Source: a bacterium
GTDB lineage: Bacteria > Bacillota > Clostridia > Lachnospirales > Lachnospiraceae
Reading direction: 5' to 3'
Length of the DNA stretch: 33,731 nucleotides
Assembly (NCBI GenBank): GCA_028727105.1
Contig: JAQYOU010000176.1
Span: 1-33,731, forward strand
Shown: positions 7,612-15,408 of the stretch, one piece after another
Layout of the letters: each line of letters starts with the position of its first letter
How positions within the stretch are numbered: the first letter of the stretch is position 1
The notes under the pieces: model-generated
Databases searched by the model: none
What the model was told of the DNA's origin: nothing
Seen by the model: only the letters and a program-made list of their open reading frames with translations
Position numbers and translations under genes: made by a program

Positions 7612-8480
7612 CACTCATGCACCGCCTTCCGTTTCACCAGACTGAAGCTGATATTGATGATCAGAATAAACACAAACAATACCACGCCGGTTGCGATCAG
7701 TGCCTGTCTGTGAAGATCCTGTGCATATCCCATCTCTATGACAATGTTTGCTGTCAGCGTGCAGACACCCTTTAACAGTTCATTGGGAGCTCTCAGCACC
7801 GGCATATTGCCCGCTACCATGATGACCGCCATCGTCTCTCCGATAGCACGGCCGATTCCTAAGATCACGCCTGCAAAAATACCGGACTTTGCTGCCGGAA
7901 CCACCATCCGGAACACGCTTCTTTCATGGGTTGCTCCCAAAGCCAGCGATCCCTCGTAATAGCTTTTCGGCACTGCCCGGATCGCTGATTCGGACACGTT
8001 CACGATGGTCGGAAGGATCATGATTCCAAGCAGAATGCTGGCCGTTAAAATACTGTATCCCTTGCCTCCGATAAAGTTTCTGACAAAGGGAACGATCACT
8101 ACCAGACCGAAAAATCCGTATACAACGGAAGGGATTCCTGCCATCAGCTCAATGCCTGCTTTAATGACCGGATATATTTTTTCCGGACAGAACCTTGCCA
8201 AAAATACAGCGGTAAAGATTCCAATGGGAACTCCGATGATGATCGCTCCTGCCGTCACATAAAGACTTCCGACGATCATCGGCAGAATACCGAAGTCACC
8301 ATTACCCGGTCTCCATACCTTACCAAACAAAAACTGGATCACACCGATCTCTTTGATCGCCGGTGTTCCGTTTACAAATAAGAAAAAGCAGATCAGTCCC
8401 ACCGCAAGTATGCTGATACATGCGGTGGTAAAGAAAACTGCCTTCATGATTTTTTCTTTCAGGACTCCTGATCCTACCAT
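7611..8480 (-). CDS. pstC: Phosphate ABC transporter permease PstC
   Basis: 289 residues. The family patterns are clear: FLFGKVWRPGNGDFGILPMIVGSLYVT, LMAGIPSVVYGFFGLVVIVPFVR, and the coupling loop SYYEGSLALGATHERSVFRMVVPAAKSGI. It pairs with PstA in the cytoplasmic membrane. The ATG at 8480 overlaps the end of pstS by seven bases and has GGAGAG eight bases upstream inside pstS, so its translation is tied to pstS. The length is normal for the family. Confidence 0.95.
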   Translation of the reverse strand: MVGSGVLKEKIMKAVFFTTACISILAVGLICFFLFVNGTPAIKEIGVIQFLFGKVWRPGNGDFGILPMIVGSLYVTAGAIIIGVPIGIFTAVFLARFCPEKIYPVIKAGIELMAGIPSVVYGFFGLVVIVPFVRNFIGGKGYSILTASILLGIMILPTIVNVSESAIRAVPKSYYEGSLALGATHERSVFRMVVPAAKSGIFAGVILGIGRAIGETMAVIMVAGNMPVLRAPNELLKGVCTLTANIVIEMGYAQDLHRQALIATGVVLFVFILIINISFSLVKRKAVHE

Positions 8481-9439
8481 TCTGTGCGCTCTCCCTTGAA
8501 GATTGCTGCGATGTCATCTGTAGAAAGGTCATTGACATCATTTGCGTTGTTCACGATTACTGCGATACCATCCAGTGTGATGGATGTAGACTGAAGACCA
8601 GCCTCAACCTCACTATCCTTTAAGTCACGGCTTGCCATTCCGATATCACAGGTTCCATCGATCGTCTGGGTCATACCGGTTGTAGAATCGCTCTCCTGAA
8701 GCTCAATCTCTGCTCCGCTGTTAACTGCCAGATATGCCTCCTGCAGCTTCTCCATAACAGGTGTTACGGAAGAAGAACCTGCTACTACGATCTTTCCGGA
8801 TGCGCCGTTGCTCTCAAAAGGAGCTGCCTCTTCGTCAATCTTGATGTAGCCTTTTCCCTCGATCACTGCCTGTCCGTCAGCGCTCATGATAAAGTTGATG
8901 AAATCCTGTGCCACATCTGATACATCACCTAAGGTTGCAATGTTGAAAGGTCTTGCCAACTCATAAGTACCATTCTTTACGTTTTCTGCAGTCGGATCCA
9001 CACCATTGACCTGAACAGCCTTTACAGTATCGTTCATAGATCCCATAGATGCATATCCGATGGCATTCTCATCTCCGGCTACAGTTGTCATCATGACCTC
9101 AGTGCTGTTTGTGATGATCGCCTCTACAGTGGTAAGATCAGTCTTCTCGCCATTCTCATCCTTCTGCTCGACACCGGTCAGCTCGATGAACGCGCCTCGT
9201 GTTCCAGATCCATCCTCACGGGATACAACGGTGATCTCGTTTCCTGCTAAAGAGCTTCCTGCGTCTTCTGCTGCTTCTGCTTCCTCTGCCGGCTCTTCTG
9301 CAGCTGCATCTGCCTCTGTATCTGCTGCTGCCTCATCAGTTGTTGCAGCCGCATCAGTTGATGCTTTTGAACCGCATCCGGTCATTGTTCCAAGGGCAAG
9401 TACTGCCACCATCATTGTTGCAAGTAATTTCTTTTTCAT
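8474..9439 (-). CDS. pstS: Phosphate-binding lipoprotein PstS, apparently circularly permuted
   Basis: 321 residues from the ATG at 9439 (GGAGG eight bases ahead; the frame runs 28 codons further without a ribosome site). Lipoprotein leader with Cys22 (TMTGC), then an Ala/Glu-rich linker to about 65. The phosphate-binding parts are all there but in unusual order. Residues 68-200 carry SREDGSGTR (73-81), IGYAS (128-132), GTYELARPF (157-165) and FINFIMSADGQ (180-190), which normally form the middle and C-terminal part. Residues 215-321 carry GKIVVAGSSSVTP (215-227), GMASRDL (267-273), LDGIAVIVN (289-297) and IFKGERTEW (313-321), which normally form the N-terminal third. The protein ends exactly where the normal one passes from W to the SREDGSGTR block. 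First gene of pstSCA; delivers phosphate to PstCA. Identity is sure; whether this permutation is already known I cannot tell. Confidence 0.93.
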   Translation of the reverse strand: MKKKLLATMMVAVLALGTMTGCGSKASTDAAATTDEAAADTEADAAAEEPAEEAEAAEDAGSSLAGNEITVVSREDGSGTRGAFIELTGVEQKDENGEKTDLTTVEAIITNSTEVMMTTVAGDENAIGYASMGSMNDTVKAVQVNGVDPTAENVKNGTYELARPFNIATLGDVSDVAQDFINFIMSADGQAVIEGKGYIKIDEEAAPFESNGASGKIVVAGSSSVTPVMEKLQEAYLAVNSGAEIELQESDSTTGMTQTIDGTCDIGMASRDLKDSEVEAGLQSTSITLDGIAVIVNNANDVNDLSTDDIAAIFKGERTEW

Positions 9440-9527
9440 GAGTATTTCCTCCATACTTTCTGATCTCTTGATCTGTTTTACAGATATTATCTTAAGCATC
9501 CTATGTAAAATCAAAAACCGCACTTTG

Positions 9528-9554
9528 GTAAAATTACTGTAAAATAAAAGTAAA
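9528..9554 (-). promoter_or_regulatory. Pho box (PhoP-type direct repeats) upstream of pstS
   Basis: Three minus-strand TTTAC copies (plus-strand GTAAA at 9528, 9539 and 9550) spaced exactly 11 bases apart. This is the arrangement of Firmicutes PhoP sites: six-base TT(A/T/C)ACA-like repeats with five-base gaps, here TTTACC, TTTACA and TTTACT. A fourth GTAAA is at 9505. The repeats lie about 90 bases before the pstS start, with TAGGAT/TAAGAT -10 candidates in between. Phosphate-starvation control is the natural reading. Confidence 0.75.
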
Positions 9555-9574
9555 GGAATTCTGTCAAAAAGTGC

Positions 9575-9624
9575 AAAAAAAGACGCCCGTTCCGGTTATG
9601 TTTCCCGAAAACAAGCGTCCTTTT
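9575..9624 (-). terminator. Terminator of the EAL-domain gene
   Basis: On the minus strand AAAAGGACGC pairs with GCGTCTTTTT, followed by a further T tract, six bases after the 9630 stop codon. The 28-base loop contains a weaker inner pairing. It insulates the pst promoter from the upstream gene. Confidence 0.85.
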
Positions 9625-9629
9625 CAACA

Positions 9630-11921
9630 TCATTCTTTTGCCTGTGACAAGTACTTCTCCTCGTAATCCGCCACCTTCATGGGTCTTGCAAAGAAGAAGC
9701 CCTGGAAGATGTCGCAGCCGATCTGGGTCAGGAAATCCACATGGTCCTTCGTCTCCACACCTTCCGTGATGACCGGCATGCCAAGCTCCTTGGACAGGGC
9801 AACCACCGTCTTTAAGATCGTGCGGCTCCGTCCTTCGTTCTCGCTTTGCCGCAGGAATTCCATGTCGATCTTCAGCATATCTACGCGGATATCCTTCAAC
9901 ATATTCAAAGAAGAATAGCCGCTGCCAAAATCATCCATCTCCACCACAAAGCCTGCATCCCTCAGCTTCTTGATCAGCGCCAGCTGTTTGGGCAGATCCG
10001 TGATGATGGCAGTCTCCGTGATCTCCAGCTTCAGATTATGCGGGCTGATGCCGTAGCGTGTGACCAGCGCCATAAATTCCTTAAAGATATCAACAAAGAA
10101 GAAATCCTTCGGTGAGATATTCACGGAGATATAGCGATCCTCAAAGCCCTTGTCCTTCCACTCACGCAGCAGCCTGCAGGCCAGCTCCCATACGTGAAGA
10201 TCCAGCTTTACGATCATGCCGTTTCGCTCAAAGCATTCGATAAAAGCTCCCGGAAGCAAAAGACCTCTGGTGGGATGATTCCAACGCACCAGTCCCTCAC
10301 CGCCCAGGCACCTGCCGTCTGCGGTAAACTGCGGCTGTATGTAAAGCTCCAGCTCTCCGTCCCGTATCGCACGGTCAAGTCCCGCTGCCAGCTCCTGCTC
10401 CTGCATCATATGATAGCGAAGATTCTCATCATAATAAGCGATCTGCTTCTGGTAATCTCCTTTGATGGTACTTACAGCCATCAGTGCACGATCACACATC
10501 ATGGAAACGGGGATGGACGGGTCATCGATCTCATATACACCAAGATAGATCTTAATGGGATAAGATACATCGTTTGCGATCTTCATGAATTCAGCTGATT
10601 TCACGATAAACTTCATCTCGCGATAATCCCGTTTCCGCATCAGCAGTGCGAACCGGTCATTGACCAGACGTCCGTACACCTCTCCGCCGATGGTCTGACT
10701 GCGGATCGCCTCTGCCATATCGACAAGCAGCTGATCCGCCACTTTCGTACCAAAAACCTCATTGATCATCTTAAAATTCCGGATATCCGAGCAGATCATC
10801 AGGTAACGCTCCTCCGGATGCAGGCGCAGACATCGTTCTGCCTGCTTGTAAAAGTAAGACCGATTATAAAGTCCGGTCAGGAAATCGTGAGTAGCAGCAT
10901 ACCGCTCTTCCAAAAGCGTCTGGATCTCTTCCGTCCGCTCCTGTATATTCAGGTAACAGCCAACATACATTTTCTTTTCGTCCAAAAGCCTGCGGTAATG
11001 AACCTTCAGGTATTTTTTATCACCATTTTTCTGCTCACAGGTCCAGTCATAGATAAAATTCTCATCCGGTGACTGATAATGCTGTCTGCACCATGCTTCA
11101 AAATTTTCACCAAAATGATCCGCATCCGCAAGATCCAAAGAAAGCATTTCCTTGACACAGTCGTTTGCGTAAATCGCACGGTTCTCTGCATCTGCAATGA
11201 TGACACCGTCAAGCATCTCATCAACAGCCAGTCCCAACGTCTTATCCACAAGAGCCCTGGGAATGAACTCCACCGCATAATAATAAACGGCTATGGCTGC
11301 CAGCGGAAATCCCAAAACAGAAAAATCAACAGCCGTGCCAAGGATCAGATGCAGGGCATCCATGAGGACCACCAGACACAGGATCAGAAGGATATTCCGG
11401 TACTTTGCCCGGTACATCATGGGCACCTTTGCTGTCTTTATAATGAGCATGCCGGCCATCAATGCCACCAGAACATAAGACCACAACAGATGGATTTGAA
11501 ACGCTCCCATGGCATCATACACCCAGTAGCATTCCTTACCACGTGTCACAAGCTCCATACGGTATGCATGATGCAGCCACGGATTCAGCAGTAACTGAAC
11601 GGAATCCACCGCTGATACAGCGATCAGGATCCACGGCTTCAGATAACGCTCGATATGCATTTCGCAATAATTGTCACAAAATCCTACGATCGCAAGGAGC
11701 AGCCAGTCAATGGACACAAAAAACAGGCCAAAGGCAAGATTCGCGATCATCTCCTGCTTGGTCACCAGCTGAAGAATACTGGTCCATACGCTGAGGCAGG
11801 CGAAACCCATGACCCATTTGATATATTTTGCATTTTTTCTTTTCTGAAACACCGCGCGGACCAGAAAAATGATCAGCGCAACGGAAACGATGATGTATGC
11901 AACGGTAAAGCCAAGCTTCAT
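9630..11921 (-). CDS. Membrane-bound c-di-GMP phosphodiesterase (7TM sensor, PAS, decayed GGDEF, EAL)
   Basis: 763 residues. Residues 1-225 hold about seven membrane helices like the 7TM sensor unit found before histidine kinases and GGDEF proteins. A PAS-like part spans about 236-335. A GGDEF domain spans about 340-500 (ATHDFLTGLYNR at 343-354), but its signature is RLVNDRF at 418-424, so no cyclase activity is expected. An EAL domain spans about 508-755. EAL catalytic residues are present: E542 (EGL), N601, E633, D663 and D664 (DDFGSGYSSL), K684, E720/E723 and Q740. It should hydrolyse c-di-GMP at the inner membrane, perhaps with the dead GGDEF acting as a GTP sensor. The ATG at 11921 has a weak GTGGGG site. 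Its own terminator follows. The input signal is unknown. Confidence 0.9.
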   Translation of the reverse strand: MKLGFTVAYIIVSVALIIFLVRAVFQKRKNAKYIKWVMGFACLSVWTSILQLVTKQEMIANLAFGLFFVSIDWLLLAIVGFCDNYCEMHIERYLKPWILIAVSAVDSVQLLLNPWLHHAYRMELVTRGKECYWVYDAMGAFQIHLLWSYVLVALMAGMLIIKTAKVPMMYRAKYRNILLILCLVVLMDALHLILGTAVDFSVLGFPLAAIAVYYYAVEFIPRALVDKTLGLAVDEMLDGVIIADAENRAIYANDCVKEMLSLDLADADHFGENFEAWCRQHYQSPDENFIYDWTCEQKNGDKKYLKVHYRRLLDEKKMYVGCYLNIQERTEEIQTLLEERYAATHDFLTGLYNRSYFYKQAERCLRLHPEERYLMICSDIRNFKMINEVFGTKVADQLLVDMAEAIRSQTIGGEVYGRLVNDRFALLMRKRDYREMKFIVKSAEFMKIANDVSYPIKIYLGVYEIDDPSIPVSMMCDRALMAVSTIKGDYQKQIAYYDENLRYHMMQEQELAAGLDRAIRDGELELYIQPQFTADGRCLGGEGLVRWNHPTRGLLLPGAFIECFERNGMIVKLDLHVWELACRLLREWKDKGFEDRYISVNISPKDFFFVDIFKEFMALVTRYGISPHNLKLEITETAIITDLPKQLALIKKLRDAGFVVEMDDFGSGYSSLNMLKDIRVDMLKIDMEFLRQSENEGRSRTILKTVVALSKELGMPVITEGVETKDHVDFLTQIGCDIFQGFFFARPMKVADYEEKYLSQAKE

Positions 11922-12035
11922 ATAAGTACCCCACTAAAAACACGATGCTGTCCACTGAGACAACAATCCCCTTTTGAATAATTTTATTTTAGCAGATAGC
12001 GCCGACGTTGTCTAGAAAGAGATACAGATATTTTT

Positions 12036-13022
12036 TTATTTTCGATAAGTTTTCCCATTTTTGATTCTGGGAAAGAATCCGGGCCCTTCCTCCCAGGGTC
12101 TGCACATCCCTTTGATGCAATCCCATGAAAAGCCGACATTCTGGTCGAGATTATTTCGACAGCGTTCGACACCCGAATTACAATCGATCGCAGAAAAATG
12201 ATAATCATTCCTGATACAGGTTTCCATAATGTCATAAACCATTCCGTTGTCATACAGGTGATAAAAATAATCTTTATATGCAGCAAATTCCTCACCCGGA
12301 AGCAAACGTTCCATGGCATCCCAATTATGCTCTGTCAGATGCAGTTCGATCAGATCCAGATGATCCAGTCCCAGCTCCTCCAGCATAGGCAATCGCTCCA
12401 GGATAGCATCGCGATTCGGCGGATACGCAGGCTCCTCCACGGTCACGATCATTCCCCGGGCTTTCGCACATTGCATGTGCCTGTAAACCTCATCGGAAAA
12501 GCCGCTGGCGGACCAGTGAAAGCGCACCTCCTGCACACCGATACGCTGGAGTCGCTCCAGCATGACATCATCCGCCAGGATCCCATTTGTGTAGACAAAG
12601 GTATATGGATGGATATTTTTCGCATAGATGAGCGGATAGATTTCCGCCGCATAGCGCTCAAAGGTATCGATATACAAAAGGGTCTCCCCCGATGAACAGA
12701 GTGATACGATCGCCGGACGATAGTTTTCCAGCTCCCGCAGCTTATACTTTGTAAACTCGATTTCCCGCTTTTCCTGCTCCTCGTTCAGAAGGATCTCTTC
12801 GCGCGTAGGGTTGTAATAGCAGTAGGGGCAGTGACACATGCACTGTGTTCCGTGGAATAAATTAATGGACTGCTCCCCACTGAAGCAGTCCCTGCATCCA
12901 AAGGAAATGCTGCCATAGTGAAAACAGTGTCCATTCGCGTGAACCTCTGCGCCCATGGCAAGCAGCTCCTTTTGTCTTTTGAATTTTTTTTCTAATATTT
13001 CCTGATAGGTTGCGATCCTCAT
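12036..13022 (-). CDS. Radical SAM protein downstream of nrdD
   Basis: 328 residues with the canonical CX3CX2C cluster site C61, C65, C68 (CMCHCPYC) and a GE-type motif SSGETLL at 110-116 for SAM binding. Extra cysteines lie before it (C33, C43, C46) and near the end (C269, C281, C288, C302, C307), suggesting one or more additional Fe-S clusters. The ATG at 13022 is 54 bases behind the nrdD stop, so the two are probably co-transcribed. NrdG, the usual activase in this slot, is about 150-250 residues and lacks these extra cysteines, so I do not call it NrdG. It may serve NrdD or an unrelated reaction. No terminator is apparent in the 114 bases to the next gene. Confidence 0.85.
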   Translation of the reverse strand: MRIATYQEILEKKFKRQKELLAMGAEVHANGHCFHYGSISFGCRDCFSGEQSINLFHGTQCMCHCPYCYYNPTREEILLNEEQEKREIEFTKYKLRELENYRPAIVSLCSSGETLLYIDTFERYAAEIYPLIYAKNIHPYTFVYTNGILADDVMLERLQRIGVQEVRFHWSASGFSDEVYRHMQCAKARGMIVTVEEPAYPPNRDAILERLPMLEELGLDHLDLIELHLTEHNWDAMERLLPGEEFAAYKDYFYHLYDNGMVYDIMETCIRNDYHFSAIDCNSGVERCRNNLDQNVGFSWDCIKGMCRPWEEGPGFFPRIKNGKTYRK

Positions 13023-13076
13023 GTTCCTTTTCCTTTGTATCTGAAAAGTACTCCGCTGATGCTTTCTCCCGGTCTG

Positions 13077-15266
13077 TTATTCGTTCGAAAGGTGCAGCAC
13101 ACGTTCCTGGATCTCCTGGGTACGTCCCTGATTCCAAAACTGTGTTCCGATATATCCGCAGGTACGGCGCGCCACGAACAGCTTCTCCTGATCACGGTTG
13201 CCGCAGTTGGGGCACTCCCAGACAAGCTTTCCGGCATTGTCCTTGACGATCCTGATCTCGCCGTCATAATTGCAGCACTCACAGAAATCGCTCTTTGTGT
13301 TCAGTTCGGCGTACATGATATTATCGTAAATATATTTCATCACTTCCAGTACAGCTGTGATATTCTGCTGCATGTTCGGCACTTCCACATAGCTGATCGC
13401 ACCGCCCGGAGACAGCTTTTGAAATTCCGATTCAAACTTGAGCTTTGAAAATGCATCGATCTTTTCCGTTACATGCACATGATAGCTGTTGGTGATATAG
13501 TTCTTATCTGTCACGCCGGGGATGATACCGTAACGGCGCTGTAAGCATTTTGCAAACTTGTAGGTGGTAGACTCCATCGGCGTTCCATATACGGAATAGC
13601 TGATATTCTCTGCCGCTTTCCACTCCGCACACTTGTCATTCAGCTTCTGCATAACGGCAAGGGCAAAGGGCTTTGCCTCCGGATCCGTATGGGATTTTCC
13701 TGTCATACGTACACACATTTCGTACAGGCCGGCATAGCCAAGAGAGATCGTTGAATACCCGCCATAAAGCAGCTTGTCGATCACCTCTCCTTTTTTCAGG
13801 CGGGCAAGCGCGCCGTTCTGCCAAAGGATCGGTGCCACGTCGGAAGGCGTGCCCAAAAGGCGTTCGTGTCTGCAGCGCAGTGCGCGGTGGCACAGCTCCA
13901 GACGATCTTCCAACAGTTCCCAAAAACGGTCCATGTCGCCGCCGGACGCACATGCAACATCCACCAGATTGATCGTGACAACACCCTGATTGAAACGACC
14001 GTAAAACTTGTAGCTTCCGTCCGGATTCTTCTGACTTTCTTCCACCGTCAGGAAGGAGCGGCAGCCCATGCATGTATATACGTTGCCCTTTTTCAGTTCA
14101 CGCATCATCTTTGAGGAAATATAATCCGGCACCAGACGTTTTGCGGAGCATTTTGCAGCCAGCTCTGTCAGATACCAGTATTTCGAATCCTCAGGGATAT
14201 TGTCCTCGTCCAGCACAGAGCTCAGCTTAGGGAAAGCAGGGGTGATCCAGACACCCTTTTCGTTTTTGACACCCTGCATACGCTGCTTTAAGGTTTCCTC
14301 TATGATCATGGCCAGATCATCTCTGGTCTGTCCGTCTGCAACCTCATCCAGGTACATGAACACCGTCACAAAGGGAGACTGTCCGTTACAGGTCATCAGT
14401 GTGTTCAGCTGATACTGAATGATCTGGATGCCCTGTTCCACCTCACGCTTCAGACGGCGCTCGGTCACCTTCGTGATGATCTCCGTGTCCATAAAGTCAC
14501 CGCACTCACGGCGTTCTTCCTCTACCTGGGCACGGATCTTCTTCCTTGTCACATCTACAAAGGGTGCCAGATGTGCCAGAGAGAAGGACTGTCCGCCATA
14601 CTGGTTGGACGCCACCTGGGCCACGATCTGTGTGGTCACGTTACAGGCAACAGAAAAGCTGTGGGGGCGTTCGATCCTTGTCCCGTTGATGACCGTTCCG
14701 TTCTGCAGCATATCCTCCAGATTGATCAGGTCGCAGTTGTGCTCCTTTTGGGCATAATAGTCCATATCGTGAAAATGGATGATACCCTCATTGTGCGCCT
14801 GAATGATCTCCTCCGGAAGAAGGATACGGCTGCTCAAGTCCTTGCTGACCTCTCCTGCCATATAATCGCGCTGGGTGGAATTGATCACAGGATTCTTATT
14901 GGAATTCTCCTGCTTGACCTCCTCGTTAATGCGCTCCAGCAAAGCTAAGATGCCGTTGTCCGTAGAGTTTGCCTTGCGTGCCAGCTCTCTTGTATAGCGA
15001 TAGCGCACATACTTCTGCGCCACCTCATAGCCGCGCATCTGCATAATGCCCTTCTCCACCATGTCCTGAATCTCCTCGACGCTCACTGTATGGAGGGATT
15101 CCGCCACCTGATCCTTCACATTATTTGCGATCGCCCGGATCTGGCAGTCGCTCAGCTTATAAATATCCTCGATCTCATGGTTCGCCTTAGAGATCGCGCT
15201 TACGATCTTCTCTTCCTCGAAGTCCACTTCTTTTCCATCTCTTTTGATGATCTTGTAGTTTGCCAT
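13077..15266 (-). CDS. nrdD: Anaerobic (class III) ribonucleoside-triphosphate reductase
   Basis: 729 residues, normal for the family. The N-terminal ATP-cone (KIIKRDGKEVDFEEEKIVSAI) senses dATP/ATP. The body carries FHDMDYYAQKEHNCDLINL and YTCMGCRSFL segments of the catalytic barrel. Near the end are two zinc-binding pairs, C662/C665 and C685/C688, and the glycyl-radical loop RTCGYIG with the radical glycine at 704. It makes dNTPs from NTPs without oxygen and uses a radical SAM activase. GGAG is seven bases before the ATG at 15266. Two NrdR boxes and a promoter lie upstream. A dedicated nrdG is not adjacent. Confidence 0.97.
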   Translation of the reverse strand: MANYKIIKRDGKEVDFEEEKIVSAISKANHEIEDIYKLSDCQIRAIANNVKDQVAESLHTVSVEEIQDMVEKGIMQMRGYEVAQKYVRYRYTRELARKANSTDNGILALLERINEEVKQENSNKNPVINSTQRDYMAGEVSKDLSSRILLPEEIIQAHNEGIIHFHDMDYYAQKEHNCDLINLEDMLQNGTVINGTRIERPHSFSVACNVTTQIVAQVASNQYGGQSFSLAHLAPFVDVTRKKIRAQVEEERRECGDFMDTEIITKVTERRLKREVEQGIQIIQYQLNTLMTCNGQSPFVTVFMYLDEVADGQTRDDLAMIIEETLKQRMQGVKNEKGVWITPAFPKLSSVLDEDNIPEDSKYWYLTELAAKCSAKRLVPDYISSKMMRELKKGNVYTCMGCRSFLTVEESQKNPDGSYKFYGRFNQGVVTINLVDVACASGGDMDRFWELLEDRLELCHRALRCRHERLLGTPSDVAPILWQNGALARLKKGEVIDKLLYGGYSTISLGYAGLYEMCVRMTGKSHTDPEAKPFALAVMQKLNDKCAEWKAAENISYSVYGTPMESTTYKFAKCLQRRYGIIPGVTDKNYITNSYHVHVTEKIDAFSKLKFESEFQKLSPGGAISYVEVPNMQQNITAVLEVMKYIYDNIMYAELNTKSDFCECCNYDGEIRIVKDNAGKLVWECPNCGNRDQEKLFVARRTCGYIGTQFWNQGRTQEIQERVLHLSNE

Positions 15267-15307
15267 TGTTTTTCTCCACCATCTGTATAGATTATTAACT
15301 ACACTCT

Positions 15308-15336
15308 ACTATAACGGATTCGACTGCAAAATGGAA
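15308..15336 (-). promoter_or_regulatory. Promoter of nrdD
   Basis: Minus-strand TTCCAT (15331-15336) and TATAGT (15308-15313) with a 17-base spacer, about 40 bases before the nrdD start. The -10 is strong and the -35 weak. It lies just downstream of the two NrdR boxes. Confidence 0.55.
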
Positions 15337-15344
15337 CCCCTAAA

Positions 15345-15391
15345 TTGCAAAATATTGAAAAAAATATCAGTTGAACTACTAGATATTGTGT
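15345..15391 (-). promoter_or_regulatory. Tandem NrdR boxes upstream of nrdD
   Basis: Minus strand: ACACAATATCTAGTAG (15376-15391) and TTTCAATATTTTGCAA (15345-15360). Against the known box acaCwAtATaTwGtgt the first matches 13 of 16, and the second keeps nine of the ten core positions CwAtATaTwG. The gap is 15 bases, giving 31 bases centre to centre, the three-turn phasing typical of NrdR sites. NrdR represses ribonucleotide reductase genes when (d)ATP is high. The nrdR gene itself is not in this window. Confidence 0.78.
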
Positions 15392-15408
15392 TTTGAGTCA
15401 ATCAACCC

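Noticed and set aside
8474-9439. PstS as two tandem domains or as a frameshifted gene
   Set aside because: Each conserved block is present once and the frame is continuous from lipobox to stop.
9060-9542. 160-residue plus-strand frame opposite pstS
   Set aside because: Ala/Ser/Val-rich shadow of the Ala/Glu-rich PstS linker; it runs through the pstS promoter and Pho box.
10194-10598. 134-residue plus-strand frame
   Set aside because: Lies wholly opposite the EAL domain, whose catalytic motifs are intact in the minus frame.
12036-13022. Calling the radical SAM gene nrdG
   Set aside because: Length and the extra N- and C-terminal cysteines do not fit NrdG; only the position and CX3CX2C agree.
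13636-14114. Several overlapping frames opposite and within nrdD
   Set aside because: The nrdD frame is continuous with all conserved motifs; the others have no start signals or recognisable content.
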